Translations under genes and position numbers: made by a program
Part shown: positions 1 through 11,913 of the stretch, piece after piece
How positions within the stretch are numbered: position 1 is the first letter of the stretch
Layout of the letters: the number at the start of each line of letters is the position of its first letter
The notes under the pieces: generated by a model
What the model was told of the DNA's origin: nothing
The model's input: the letters and a program-made list of their open reading frames with translations, nothing else
Database searches by the model: none
From: Datisca glomerata
Taxonomy: Eukaryota > Streptophyta > Magnoliopsida > Cucurbitales > Datiscaceae
Reading direction: 5' to 3'
Length of the DNA: 64,000 bases
NCBI GenBank assembly: GCA_003255025.1
Contig: QANY01008211.1
Span: 878,095 to 942,094 of the forward strand

Positions 1-1378
1 TTTTTTAGATTCAAACCTAGGATCCGATGGGTAATGCCTATCGCACCTGTAGGTCTCTGAATAAGATTCAATTTGATAACTTACAAGGCCCGTAGTTCCA
101 CCCGTGTCAAAGGTTATGCCCTACGAAAGTGGGCATGCGCGTGCTGCGATCCGTTCGTTACAGCAATTCTAACCCCGCACAGTCCATGATTTTTAGATGC
201 AAATGTAGCCTCTGATGGGTAAACACTGTCTCACCTATAGGTCTCTGAATAAGCTTCAATTTGATATCTTACAGGGCCCGTGTTTCCACCCGTGTCAAAA
301 GTTATGCCCTATGGAAATGGACATGCGCGTGCTGCGATCCGTCTGTTACAGCAATTCTAACCCTGCACACTCTGTGTTTTTTATATGCAAACCTACGATC
401 TGATGCGTTAACCCTGTCTCACGTGTAGGTCTTTGCATCTGCTTCAATTTGATATCTTACAGGTCCCGTGGTTCCACCCGTGTCAAAAGTTATGTCATAC
501 AGAAGTGGATATGCGCGTGCTGCGATCCGTCTGTTCCACCAATCCTAAACCTGCACACTCCGTGTTTTCTAGATGCAAACCTAGGCTCTGATGGGTAAAC
601 CCTATCGCACCTGTAGGTATCTCAATAAGTTTCAATTTGATATCTTACAGGTCCCGTGGTTCCACGAGTGTCAAAGTTTATTCCATACGGAAGTGGACAT
701 GCGCGTGCCTCGATCCGTCTGTTACATAAATTCTAAAGCTGCACAGTTCGTTTTTTTTAGATGCAAACCTAGGATCTGACGGGTAAAGCGTGTTTCACCT
801 GTTGGTCTCTGGATAAACTTCAATTTGATATCTTACAGGGCCTGTGGTTCCACCTTTGTCAAAATTTATGCCCTACGGAAGTGGACATGCGCATGCTGCG
901 ATCCGTCTATTACACCAACTCTAAAGCTGCACAGTCCGTGATTCCTAGATGCAAACCTAGGATCCGACGGGTAAAGCCTCTCGCACCTGTAGCTCTGCGA
1001 ATAGGCTTCAATTTGATATCTTACAGGTCCCGTGGTTCCACCCATGTCAAAAGTTATGCCATACAGAACTGGACAGGAGCTTGCTGTGATCTGTCTTTTA
1101 CACCAATTCTAAAACTGGAAAGTCTGTGTTTTTTAGATTCAAACCTAGGATCCGACGGGTAATTCCTATCGCATCTGTAGGTCTCTGAAAAAGATTCAAT
1201 TTGATAACTTACAAGGCCCGTAGTTCCACCCGTGTCAAAGGTTATGCCCTACGGAAGTGGGCATGCGCGTGCTGCGATCCGTCCGTTACAACAATTCTAA
1301 CCCCGCACAGTCCGTGATTTTTAGATGCAAACCTAGGCACTGATGGGTAAACCCTGTCTCACCTATAGGTCTCTGAAT
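1..1378 (+). repeat. Six-monomer higher-order repeat, period 1128 bp
   Basis: Positions 1-250 and 1129-1378 match closely at an offset of 1128 bp, which is exactly six monomers. Both begin with the T-run followed by AGATTCAAACCTAGGATCCG, contain the distinctive AAGATTCAATTTGATAACTT and AAGGCCCGTAG, and end at the CACCTATAGGTCTCTGAATAA box. The six units run A, two mixed B/F-like units, D (GAGTGTCAAAG, TTACATAAATTC), E (GCGCATGCTGCG, GTGATTTCTAG) and C (ACAGGAGCTTGCTG, AGATTCAAAC). The match decays after about 1380, so only one full period is seen. Confidence 0.8.
26..213 (+). repeat. First complete 188-bp monomer (type A reference)
   Basis: This is the first full unit, from GATGGGTAAT to the base before the next GATGGGTAAA. 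It is type A in my labels, marked by GATAACTTACA instead of GATATCTTACA, by CCCCGCACAGTCC, and by ATGATTTTTAGATG in place of the longer T-run. Its length of exactly 188 bp sets the phase used for the rest of the annotation. Type A units usually follow type C and precede type B. Confidence 0.9.
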
Positions 1379-3743
1379 AATCTTCAATTTGATATCTTAC
1401 AGGGCCTGTGGTTCCATCCGTGTCAAAAGTTATGCAATACGGAAGTGGACATGCGTGTGCTGCGATCCGTCTGTTACACCCTTTCTAAACCTGCATAGAC
1501 CGTGTTTTTTTACACAAAACTAGGCTCCGATGGGTAAACCGTGTCGCACATGTAGGTATCTGAATAAGCTTCAATTTGATACTTATAGGTTCCGTGGTTC
1601 CACGCATGTAAAAAGTTATACCCTTTAGAAGTGGATATGCGCGTGCTACGGTCCGTCTGTAACAGCAATTCTAACCTTGCACACTTGTTTTTTAGATGCA
1701 AACCTAGTCTCCGATGGGTAAACCCTGTCTCACCTGTAGGTCTCTGAATTTGCTTCAATTTGATATCTCAAAGGTCCCGTGGTTCCACCCGTGTCAAAAG
1801 TTATGCCCTACAGTAGTGGATAGGATCTTGTTGTGATCTGTCTGTTACCCCAATTCTAAAGCTGCACAATCTGTGTTTTTTAGATTCAAACCGAGGATCC
1901 GACGAGTAAACCCTGTCTCACCTGTAGGTCTCTGAATAAGCTTCAATTTGATAACTTACAGGGCCCGTGCTTCCACTCGTGACAAAAGTTATGCCCTACA
2001 GAAGTGGACATGCGCGTGCTGCTATCCATCCGTTACAGCCATTCTAACCCCGCACACCCAATGATTTTTAGATGAAAACCTAGGCACTGATGGGTAAACC
2101 CTGTCTCACCTATAGGTCTCTGAATAAGCTTCAATTTGATATCTTACAGGGTCCGTTGTTCCATCCGTGTCAAAAGTTATGCAATACGGAAGTGGACATG
2201 CGCGTGCTGATATCCGTCTGTTACACCATTTCTAAACATGCATAGACCGTGTTTTTTGGACACAAAACTAGTCTCCAATGGGTAAACCATGTCGCACCTG
2301 TAGGTATCTGAATAAACTTCAAATTGATATCTTACAGGTCTCGTGGTTCCACGCGTGTAAAAAGTTATACCCTACAGAAGTGGATATGCGCGTGCTACGA
2401 TCCGTCTGTTACTACAATTCTAACCTTGCACACTCCGTTTTAGACCCAAACTTAGGCTCCAATGGGTAAACCATGTCTCACCTGTAGGTCTCTGAATCTG
2501 CTTTAATTTGATATCTTACACGTCCCATGGTTCCACCCGTGTCAAAAGTTATGCCCTACAGAAGTGGACATGCGCGTGCTACAATCCGTCTGTTACAGCA
2601 ATTCTAACCCTGCACAGTCCATGTTTTTTAGATGCAAACCTAGGCTTTGACGGCTAAACCCTATCTCACATGTAGGTCTCTGAATAAGCTTCAATTTTAT
2701 ATCTTATAGGGCCCGTTGTTCCATCCGTGTCAAAAGTTATGCAATACGGAAGTGGACATGCGCGTGCTGCGATCCGTCTGTTATACCCTTTCTAAACCTG
2801 CACAGACTGTGTTTTTTTGACACAAAGCTAGGCTTCGATGGGTAAACCATGTCGCACCTGTAGGTATCTGAATAAGCTTCAAATTGATATCTTACAGGTC
2901 TTGTGGTTCAACGCGTGTAAAAAGTTATGCCCTACGGAAGTGAATATACGCGTGCTACGATCCGTCTGCTACTGCAATTCTAACCCTACACACTCTGTGC
3001 TTTTTAGATGCAAATGTACGCTCCGATGGGTAAACCCTGTCTCACCTGTAGGTCTCAGAATCTGCTTCAATTTGATATCTTACAGGTCCCGTGGTTCCAC
3101 CCTGTCAAAAGTTATGCCCTACGGAAGTGGACATGCGGGTGCGATGATCCGTCTGTTACAGCCATTCTAACCCTGTACAGTCCATGTTTTTTAGATGCAA
3201 ACCTAGGCTCTGTCGGTTAAACCCTATCTCACCTGTAGGTATCTGAATAAGCTTTAATTTGATATCTTACAGGGCCCGTGTTTCCACCCGTGTAAAAAAA
3301 TAGCCATACGAAAGTGGACATGCGCGTGTAGTGACCCGTCTGTTACAACAATTCTAACCCTGCACACACTGTGTTTTTTAGACGGAAACCTACGATTTGA
3401 CAGGAAAAGCCTGTCTCACCTATATGTCTCTGCATCTGCTTCAATTTGATATCTTACAGGTCCCGTGGTTCCACCCGTGTCAAAAGTTATGCCCTACGGA
3501 AGTGGACATGCGCGTGCTACGATCCGTCTGTTACAGCAAATCTAACCCTGCACAGTCCATGTTTTTCGACACAAACCTAGGCTCTGACGGGTGAACCTTG
3601 TCTCACCTGTAGGTCTCTTAATAAGCTTCAATTTGATATCTTAAAGGGCCTGTTGTTCCACCCACGTCTAAAGTTATGTCATACGGAAGTTGACATGCAT
3701 GTGCTGCGATCCGTCTGTTACACCAATTCTAAACCTGCACACT
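1379..3743 (+). repeat. Mosaic satellite block, B/B'/F units
   Basis: No gene is present. The block is a run of type B units (TTATGCAATACGG, CACCCTTTCTAAACC, GACACAAAAC), type B' units (CGCGTGTAAAAAG, GTGGATATGCGCG) and type F units (CTGAATCTGCTTC, CACAGTCCATG). The B-B'-F trio appears about three times (from ~1380, ~2130 and ~2690) but with unequal spacing, so it is a loose higher-order pattern, not a strict one. A unit at about 1750-1900 is a hybrid: its left half is F-like and its right half is C-like (GATAGGATCTTG, AGATTCAAAC). Confidence 0.8.
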
Positions 3744-4690
3744 CCATGTTTTCTAGACGCAAACCTAGGCTCTGATGCGTAAACCCTATCGCACCTGTAG
3801 GTATCTCAGTAAGCTTTAATTGGATATCTTACTGGTCTCGTGGTTCCACGAGTGTCAAAGGTTATACCATACGGAAGTGGACATGCGCGAACCGCGATCC
3901 GGCTGTTGCATAAATTCTAAAGCTGCACAGTCCGTGTTTTTTAGATGCAAACCTAGGATTCGACGGGTAAAGCCTGTCTCACCTGTAGGTCTCTGAATAA
4001 TCTTCAATTTGATATCTTACAGGGCCTGTGGTTTCACCTGTGTCAAAATTTATGCCCTACGGAAGTGGCCATGCGCATGCTGCGATCCGTCTGTTACACC
4101 AAATCTAAAGCTGCACAGTCTATGATTTCTGGATGCAAACCTTGGATCCGACGGGTAAAGCCTATCGCACCTGTAGGGCTGTGAATAAGCTTCAATTTGA
4201 TATCTTACAGGTCCCGTGGTTCCACCCATGTCAAAAGTTATGCCCTACAGAAGTGGACAGAAGCTTGTTACGATCTGTCTGTTACACCAATTCTAAAGCC
4301 GCACAGTCTGTGTTTTTTAGATTCAAACAAAGGATCCGACGGGTAAAGACTATCACACCTGTAGGTCTCTGAATAAGATTCAATTTGATAACTTACAAGG
4401 CCCGTAGTTCCACTGGGGTCAAAGTTTATGCCCTACAGTAGTGGGCATGCGCGTGCTGCGATCCGTCCGTTACAACAATTCAAACCCCGCACAGTCTGCG
4501 ATTTTTAGATGCAAACCTAGGCTCTAATGGGTAAACCCTGTCTCACCTATAGGTCTCTGAGTAAGCTTCAATTTGATATCTTACAGGGCTCGTGGTTCCA
4601 TCCGTGTCAAAAGTTATGCAATACGGAAGTGGACATGCGTGTGCTGCGATCCGTCTGTTACACCCTTTCTAAACCTGCACAGACCGTGTT
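3744..4690 (+). repeat. D-E-C-A block, second copy (offset 3184)
   Basis: This block repeats the unit order D-E-C-A seen at about 560-1500. The D marker GAGTGTCAAAG is at 666 and 3850, and the A marker ATAACTTACAAGGCCCGTAG is at 1204 and 4388, both giving an offset of 3184 bp. That is about 17 monomers minus 12 bp, so a small deletion lies between them. The block shows that the D-E-C-A order is inherited as a package. Confidence 0.75.
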
Positions 4691-5815
4691 TTTTTGACAC
4701 AAAACTAGGCTCCGATGGGAAAACCATGTCGCACATGTAGGTATCTGAATAAGCTTCAATTTGATATCTTACAGGTCCCGTGGTTCCACGCATGTAAAAA
4801 GTTATACCCTACGGAAGTAGATATGCGCGTGCTACGATCCGTCTGTTACAGCAATTCTAACCCTGCACACTTATTTGTTAAATGCAAACCCAAGCTCCGA
4901 TGGGTAAACCTTGTCTGACCTGTAGGTCTCTGAATCTGCTTCAATTTGATGTCTCATAGGTCCCGTGTTTCCACCCGTGTCAAAGGTTATGCCCTACAGA
5001 AGTGGATAGGAGCTTGCTGTGATTTGTCTGTTACCCCAATTCTAAAGATGCACAGCCCGTGTTTTTTAGATTCAAACCTAGGATCCGACGGGGAAAGCCT
5101 ACCGCACCAATAGTTCTCTGAATATGCTTCAATTTGATAACTTACAGGGCCCGTAATTCCACCCGTGTCAAAAGTTATGCCCTACGGAAGTGGGCATTCG
5201 CGTGCTTTGATCCGTCCGTTACAAAAATTCTAACACCGCACAGCCCATGATTTTTAGATGCAAACCTAGGCACTGATGGGTAAACCCTGTCTCACCTATA
5301 GGTCTCTGAATAAGCTTCAATTTGATATCTTACAGGGTCCGTTGTTCCATCCGTGTCAAAAGTTATGCATACGGAAGTGGACATGCGCGTGCTGCGATCC
5401 GTCTGTTACACCCTCTCTAAACATGCACAGACCGTGTTTTTTGGACACAAAACTAGGCTCCGATGGGTAAACCGTGTCGCACCTGTAGGTATCTGAATAA
5501 ACTTCAAATTGATATCTTACAGGTCTCGTGGTTCCACGCGTGTAAAAAGTTATACCTTACGTCATATGTTACTACAATTCTAACCCTGCACACTCCGTGT
5601 TTTTTAGACCCAAACCTAGGCTCCAATGGGTAAGCCATGTCTCACCTGTAGGTCTCTGAATCTGCTTCAATTTGATATCTTACAAGTCCCGTGGTTCCAC
5701 CCGTGTCAAAAGTTATGCCATACGGAAGTGGACCTGCGCGTGCTACGATCCGTCTGTTACAACAATTCTAACCCTGCACAGTCCATGTTTTTTAGACGCA
5801 AACCTAGGCTTTGAT
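4690..5815 (+). repeat. Segmental duplication, copy 1 of a 2032-bp-offset pair
   Basis: About 1.13 kb is nearly identical to 6722-7847, with no indel visible between landmark pairs 4715/6747, 5276/7308 and 5626/7658, all exactly 2032 bp apart. The copy carries private markers: GGGAAAACCATG, the short TTATTTGTTAAATGC, TTGATGTCTCA, AAATTCTAACACCG, and the truncated unit at ~5560. The high identity relative to neighbours of the same types marks a fairly recent tandem duplication of about 11 units. Confidence 0.9.
5551..5580 (+). repeat. Truncated monomer scar (TTACGTCATATGTTAC)
   Basis: The usual stretch from TACGGAAGTGG to CCGTCTGTTAC has collapsed to TTACGTCATATGTTAC, losing about 30 bp. The identical scar sits at 7583-7612, so the deletion preceded the 2032-bp duplication. 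Confidence 0.85.
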
Positions 5816-6721
5816 GGCTAAACCCTATCTCACCTGTAGGTCTCTGAATAATCTTCAATTTGATATCTTACAGGGCCTGTGGTTCCATCCGTGTCAAAAG
5901 TTATGCAATACGGAAGTGGAGATGCGTGTGCTGCGATCCGTCTGTTACACCCTTTCTAAACCTGCACAGACCATGTTTTTTTGACACAAAACTATGCTCC
6001 GATGGGTAAACCATGTCGCACCTGTAGGTATCTGAATAATCTTCAAATTGATATCTTACAGGTCTCGTGGTTCCACGCGTGTAAAAAGTTATGCCCTATG
6101 GAAGTGAATATGCGCTTGCTGTCTGTTACAGCAATTCTAACCCTGCACAGTCCGTGTTTTTTAGACGCAAAACTAGGCTCCGACGGGTAAACCCTCTCTC
6201 ACCTGTAGGTCTCTGAATAAGCTTCAATTTGATATCTTATAGGGCATGTGGTTCCACGTGTGTAAAAAGTTATGCCCCACGGACGTTCATATGCGCGTGC
6301 TACGATCCGTTTGTTACAGCAATTCTAATCCTGCACACTTCTTGTTTTCTAGACGCAAACCTAGGCACCGATGGGTAAACCCTCTCGCACATGTAGGTAT
6401 CTGAATAAGCTTCAATTTGATATCTTACAGGGCCCGTGGTTCCACGCGTGTATAAAGTTATGCCCTACGGAAGTTGATATGCGCGTGCTATGATCCGTCT
6501 GTTACAGCAAATCTAACCCCGCACACTCTATGTTTTTTAGATGCAAACCTAGGATCTGATGGGTAAAACCTGTCTCACCTATAGATCTCTGAATAAGCTT
6601 CATTTTGATATCTTACAGGGCCCGTTGTTCCATCCGTGTCAAAAGTTATGCAATACGGAAGTGGCCATGCACGTGCTGCGATCTGTCTGTTACACCTTTT
6701 CTAAACCTGTACAGACCATGT
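5816..6721 (+). repeat. Satellite spacer between the two 2032-bp-offset copies
   Basis: Ordinary B, B', F and G-like units with no gene. One unit at ~6116-6121 has lost about 9 bp (ATGCGCTTGCTGTCTGTTAC). G-like units with ACGGACGTTCATATG begin here and recur near 8390. Positions 6550-6720 closely match 7911-8075. Confidence 0.75.
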
Positions 6722-7847
6722 TTTTTTGACACAAAACTAGGCTCCGATGGGAAAACCATGTCGCACATGTAGGTATCTGAATAAGCTTCAATTTGATATC
6801 TTACAGGTCCCGTGGTTCCACGCATGTAAAAAGTTATACCCTACGGAAGTAGATATGCGCGTGCTACGATCCGTCTGTTACAGCAATTCTAACCCTGCAC
6901 ACTTATTTGTTAAATGCAAACCCAAGCTCCGATGGGTAAACCTTGTCTGACCTGTAGGTCTCTGAATCTGCTTCAATTTGATGTCTCACAAGTCCCGTGG
7001 TTCCACCCGTGTCAAAGGTTATGCCCTACAGAAGTGGATAGGAGCTTGCTGTGATCTGTCTGTTACCCCAATTCTAAAGATGCACAGCCCGTGTTTTTTA
7101 GATTCAAACCTAGGATCCGACGGGTAAAGCCTACCGCACCAATAGTTCTCTGAATATGCTTCAATTTGATAACTTACAGGGCCCGTAATTCCACCCGTGT
7201 CAAAAGTTATGCCCTACGGAAGTGGGCATTCGCGTGCTTTGATCCGTCCGTTACAAAAATTCTAACACCGCACAACCCATGATTTTTAGATGCAAACCTA
7301 GGCACAGATGGGTAAACCCTGTCTCACCTATAGGTCTCTAAATAAGCTTCAATTTGATATCTTACAGGGTCCGTTGTTCCATCCGTGTCAAAAGTTATGC
7401 ATACGGAAGTGGACATGCGCGTGCTGCGATCCGTCTGTTACACCCTCTCTAAACATGCACAGACCGTGTTTTTTGGACACAAAACTAGGCTCCGATGGGT
7501 AAACCGTGTCGCACCTGTAGGTATCTGAATAAACTTCAAATTGATATCTTACAGGTCTCGTGGTTCCACGCGTGTAAAAAGTTATACCTTACGTCATATG
7601 TTACTACAATTCTAACCCTGCACACTCCGTGTTTTTTAGACCCAAACCTAGGCTCCAATGGGTAAGCCATGTCTCACCTGTAGGTCTCTGAATCTGCTTC
7701 AATTTGATATCTTACAAGTCCCGTGGTTCCACCCGTGTCAAATGTTATGCCCTACGGAAGTGGACCTGCGCGTGCTAGGATCCGTCTGTTACAACAATTC
7801 TAACCCTGCACAGTCCATGTTTCTTAGACGCAAACCTAGGCTTTGAC
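6722..7847 (+). repeat. Segmental duplication, copy 2 of the 2032-bp-offset pair
   Basis: This is the downstream partner of 4690-5815. It shares all private markers, including the truncated unit at 7583-7612. Small differences, such as AAGTCCCGTGG for AGGTCCCGTGT near 6990, show some divergence after duplication. Identity falls off just before about 6722 and just after about 7847. Confidence 0.9.
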
Positions 7848-7904
7848 GGGTAAACCCTGTCTCACCTTTAGGTCTCTGAATAAGCTTCAATTTGATATCT
7901 TATA

Positions 7905-7920
7905 GGGCCTGTGATCTGAT
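7905..7920 (+). repeat. Chimeric junction, about 115 bp of monomer deleted
   Basis: The unit jumps from GGGCCTGTG, just after the EcoRV box, directly to ATCTGATGGG, the start of the next unit. About 115 bp of the monomer is missing. The sequence after the jump follows that of 6552-6720, which suggests unequal exchange out of register. Confidence 0.8.
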
Positions 7921-8019
7921 GGGTAAACCCTGTCTCACATATATATCTCTGAATAAGCTTCATTTTGATATCTTACAGGGCCCGTTGTTCCATCCGTGTC
8001 AAAAGTTATGCAATACGGA

Positions 8020-8886
8020 AGTGGCCATGCACGTGCTGCGATCCGTCTGTTACACCCTATCTAAACCTGCACAGATCGTGTTTTTTGTACATAAAACTAG
8101 GTTCCGATGGGTAAACCATGTCTCACCTGTAGGTATATGAATAAGTTTCAAATTGATATCTTACAGGTCTCGTGGTTCCACCCGTGTCAAAAGTTATGCC
8201 CTACCGAAATGGACATGCGCGTGCTACGATCCGTCTGTTACAGTAATTCTAACCCTGCACAGTCCATGTTTTTTAGACGCAAACATAGGCTTTGACGGGT
8301 AAACCCTGTCTCACCTTTAGGTCTCTGAATAAGCTTCAATTTGATATCTTACAGGGCCTGTGGTTCCACGCGTGTAAAAAGTTATGCCTTACGGACATTC
8401 ATATGCGCGTGCTACGATCCATCTGTTACAGCAATTCTAATCCTGCACACTCCTTTTTTTCTAGATGCAAACCTAGGCTCCAATGGGTAAACCCTGTCAC
8501 ACCTGTAGGTATCTGAATAAGCTTCAATTGGATATCTTACAGGGCCCGTGGTTCCACGCGTGTATAAAGTTATGCCCTACGGAAGTGGCCATGCGCGTGC
8601 TGCGATCCGTCTGTTACACCCTATCTAAACCTGCACAGACCATGTTTTTTGGACACAAAACTAGGTTCCGATAGGTAAACCATGTCTCACTTGTAGGTAT
8701 ATGAATAAGTTTCAAATTAATATCTTACAGGTCTCGTGGTTCCACCCGTGTCAAAAGTTATGCCCTACCGGAGTGGACATGCGCGTGCTACGATCCGTCT
8801 GTTACAGTAATTCTAACCCTGCACAGTCCATGTTTTTTAGACGCAAACGTAGGCTTTGACGGGTAAACCCTGTCTCACCTTTAGGT
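8020..8886 (+). repeat. Trimer tandem duplication, period 564 bp
   Basis: Positions ~8020-8322 and ~8584-8886 match at an offset of 564 bp, exactly three monomers (CTAG landmark at 8097 and 8661). Shared private markers are ACCCTATCTAAACC, TAGGTATATGAATAAG, TTTCAAATT, CCTACCG and GGCTTTGACGGG followed by CACCTTTAGGTC. This is a clean in-register duplication of three units. Confidence 0.85.
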
Positions 8887-8894
8887 CAACGGTT
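8880..8894 (+). repeat. Chimeric junction TTTAGGTC|AACGGTTATGCC
   Basis: The TAGGTC box is joined directly to GGTTATGCC, removing about 55 bp including the HindIII and EcoRV sites. The sequence changes from an F-like unit to a D unit at this point. Confidence 0.8.
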
Positions 8895-9427
8895 ATGCCA
8901 TATGAAAGTGGACATGCGCATGCCGCGATCCGTCTGTCACATAAATTCTAAAGCTGCACAGTCTGTGGTTTATATATGCAAACCTAGGATTCAATGGGTA
9001 AAGCCTCTCGCACCTGTAGGGCTGTGAATAAGCTTCAATTTGATATCTTACAGGTCCCGTGGTTCCACCCATCTCAAAAGTTATGCCCTACAGAAGTGGA
9101 CCGGAGCTTGCTGCGATCTGTCTGTTACACAAATTCTAAAGCTGCACTGTCTGTGTTTTTTAGATGCAAACCTAGGATCCGACGGGTAAAGCATGCTTCA
9201 CCTGTAGGTCTCTGGATAAGCATCAATTTGATATCTTACAGGGCCTGTGGTTCCACTTGTGTCAAATGTTATGCCTTACGGAAGTGGACATGCGCATGCT
9301 GCGATCCGTCTGTTACACCAACTCTAACGCTGCACAGTCCGTGATTTCTAGATGTAAACCTAGGATCTGACGGGTAAAGCCTATCGTACTTGTAAGTCTC
9401 TAAATAAGCTTCAATTTGATAACTTAC
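8895..9427 (+). repeat. Satellite block D-C-E-A (partial)
   Basis: Unit types change in the order D (GCCGCGATCC, ACATAAATTC), C-like (GACCGGAGCTTGCTGCG), E (GCGCATGCTGCG, CACCAACTCTAACG) and the first part of an A unit (GATAACTTAC). No gene is present. Confidence 0.75.
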
Positions 9428-9440
9428 TAATTGAAAACCT
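9421..9440 (+). repeat. Chimeric junction, about 110 bp deleted in an A unit
   Basis: GATAACTTAC is joined to TAATTGAAAACCTTGGC, which corresponds to the T-run and AAACCTAGG end of a unit. The middle of the A unit is missing. Confidence 0.75.
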
Positions 9441-10899
9441 TGGCTCTGATAGGTAAACCCTGTCTCACCTATAGGTCTCTGAATAATCTTCAATTTGATA
9501 TCTTACAGGGCCTGTGGTTCCATCCGTGTCAAAAGTTATGCAATACGGAAGTGGACATGCGTGTGCTGCGATCCGTCTGTTACACCCTTTCTAAACCTGC
9601 ACAGACCGTGTTTTTTGACACAAAACTAGGCTCCAAGGGGTAAACCATGTTTCACCTGTAGGTATCTGAATAAGCTTCAAATTGATATCTTACAGGTCTC
9701 GTGGTTCCACGCGCGTAAAAAGTTATGCACTATGGAAGTGAATATGCGTGTGCTACGATCCATTCTAACCCTGCACACTCCGTGTTTTTTAGATGCAAAC
9801 CTAGGCTCCGATGGATAAACCATGTCTCACCTGAAGGTCTCTGAATCTGCTTCAATTTGATATCTTATAGGTCCCGCGGTTCCACCCGTGTCAAAAGTTA
9901 TGCCTTACGGAATTGGACATGCGCGTGTTACGATCCGTCAGTTACAGTAATTCTAACCCTGCACACTCTTTGTTTTTTAGACGAACCCTACGATTTGACG
10001 AGGAAAGCCTGTCTCACCTGTAGGTCTCTGCATCTGCTTCAATTTAATATCTTACAGGTCCCGTGGTTCCACCCGTGTCAAAAGTTTTGCCCTACGGAAG
10101 TGGACATGCGCGCGCTACGATCCTCCTATTACAACAATTCTAACCCAACACAGTCCATATTTTTTAGACACAAACCTAGGCTCTGACAGGTGAACCCTGT
10201 CTCACCTGTAGGTCTATTAATAAGCTTCAATTTGATATCTTATAGGGCCTGTGGTTCCGCCCGTGTCAAAAGTTATGTCATACGGAAGTGGACATGCGCG
10301 TGCTGTGATCCGTCTGTTACACCAATTCTAAACCTGCACACTCCGTGTTTTCTAGACGCAAACCTAGGCTCCGATGGGTAAACCCTATCGCACCTGTGGG
10401 TATCTCAATAAGCTTCAATTTGATATCTTACAGGTCCTGTGGTTCCACGAGTGTCAAAGGTTATGCCATATGGAAGTGGACATGCGCGTGCCGCGATCCG
10501 TCTGTTACATAAATTCTAAAACTGCACAGTCCGTGTTTTTTAGATGCAAACCTAGGATCCGATGGGTAAAGCCTGTCTCCTCTTTAGGTCTCTGAATAAG
10601 CTTCAATTTGATATCTTACAAGGCCTGTGGTTCCACCTGTGTCAAAAGTTATGCCCTACGGAAGTGGACATGCGCATGCTGCGATCCGTCTGTTACACCA
10701 ACTCTAAAGCTGCACAGTCCGTGATTTCTAAATGCAAACCTAGGATCCGACAGGTAAATCCTATCGCACCTGTAGGTCTGTGAATAAGCTTCAATTTGAT
10801 ATCTTACAGGACCCGTGGTTCCACACAGGTCAAAAGTTCTGCCCTACAGAACTGGACAGGAGCTTGCTGTGATGTGTCTGTTACACCAATTCTAAAGCT
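9441..10899 (+). repeat. Satellite block B-B'-F-…-D-E-C
   Basis: Full and near-full units with no gene. At ~9760 the B' unit has lost about 12 bp (GCTACGATCCATTCTAACC). At ~9985 the end of one unit is shortened (TTTAGACGAACCCTACG). From ~10,430 a D-E-C run (GAGTGTCAAAGG; GCGCATGCTGCG; ACAGGAGCTTGCTG) leads into the A unit at ~10,980. Confidence 0.75.
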
Positions 10900-11913
10900 G
10901 TACAGTTTGTGTTTTTAAGATTCAAACCTAGGATCTGATGGGTAAAGCCTATCGCACCTGTAGGTCTCTGAATAAGCTTCAATTTGATAACCTACAGGGC
11001 CCGCGGTTCCACTTATGACAAAAGTTATGCCCTACAGAAGTGGACATGCGCGTGCTGTGATCCGTCCGTTAAAGCAATTCTAACCCCGCATAGTCCATGA
11101 TTTTAAGATGTAAACCTAGGCTCTGATGGGTAAACCCTATCTCACCAATAGGTCTTTGAATAAGCTTCAATTTTATATCTTACAGGGCCCGTTGTTCCAT
11201 CCGTGTCAAAAGATATGCAATACGGAAGTGGCCATGCGCGTGCTGCGATCCGTCTGTTACACCCTTTCTAAACCTGCACAGACCGTGTTTTTTGGACACA
11301 AAACTAGACTCCGATGGGTAAACCATGTCACACCTATAGGTATCTGAATAAGCTTCAAATTGATATCTTACAGGTCTCGTGGTTCCACGTGTGTAAAAAG
11401 TTATGCCCTATGGAAGTGGATATGCACTTTCTACAATCCATTTGTTACAGCAATTCTAACCTTGCACACTTCGGGTTTTTAAGACGCAGACCTAGGCTCC
11501 AATGGGTAAACCATGACTCACCTGTAGGTCTCTGAATCTGCTTCAATTTGATATTTTATAGGTCCCGTGGTTCCACACGTGACAAAATTTATGCCCTACA
11601 GAAGTGGACATGCGCGTCCTACGATCCGTCTGTTACAGTATATCTAACCCTGCACAGTCCATGTTTTTTAGACCCAAACCTAGGCTCTGACGGGTAAACC
11701 CTGTCTCACCCGTAGGTCTCTAAATAAGATTTAATTTGATATCTTACAGGGCCCGTGGTTCCTTGCGTGTAAAAAGTTATGCCCTACGGACGTTGATATG
11801 CGCGTGCTACGATCCGTCTGTAACAACAATTCTAACCCTGCACACTCCTTGTTTTCTAGACGCAAACCTAGGCTCCGATGGGTAAACCCTGTCGCACCTG
11901 TAGGTATCTGAAT
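10900..11913 (+). repeat. Higher-order block, copy 1 of a 3602-bp-offset pair
   Basis: Unit starts at 11,126, 11,314 and 11,878 recur at 14,728, 14,916 and 15,480, all 3602 bp later. Shared markers are CTTATGACAAAAG or CTCGTGACAAAAG, AAAAGATATGCAATA, and the unusual GTTCCTTGCGTG (11,759 and 15,361) followed by ACGGACGTTGATATG. Order is A-B-B'-F-G. The match ends where the variant monomer at ~11,935 begins. Confidence 0.85.

Noticed and set aside
215..403. The recurring ~62-73 codon frame per unit (MGKPCRTCRYLNK…) as a small gene family
   Set aside because: 188 bp is not a multiple of 3, stops and indels are frequent, and changes fall at CpG sites irrespective of codon position.
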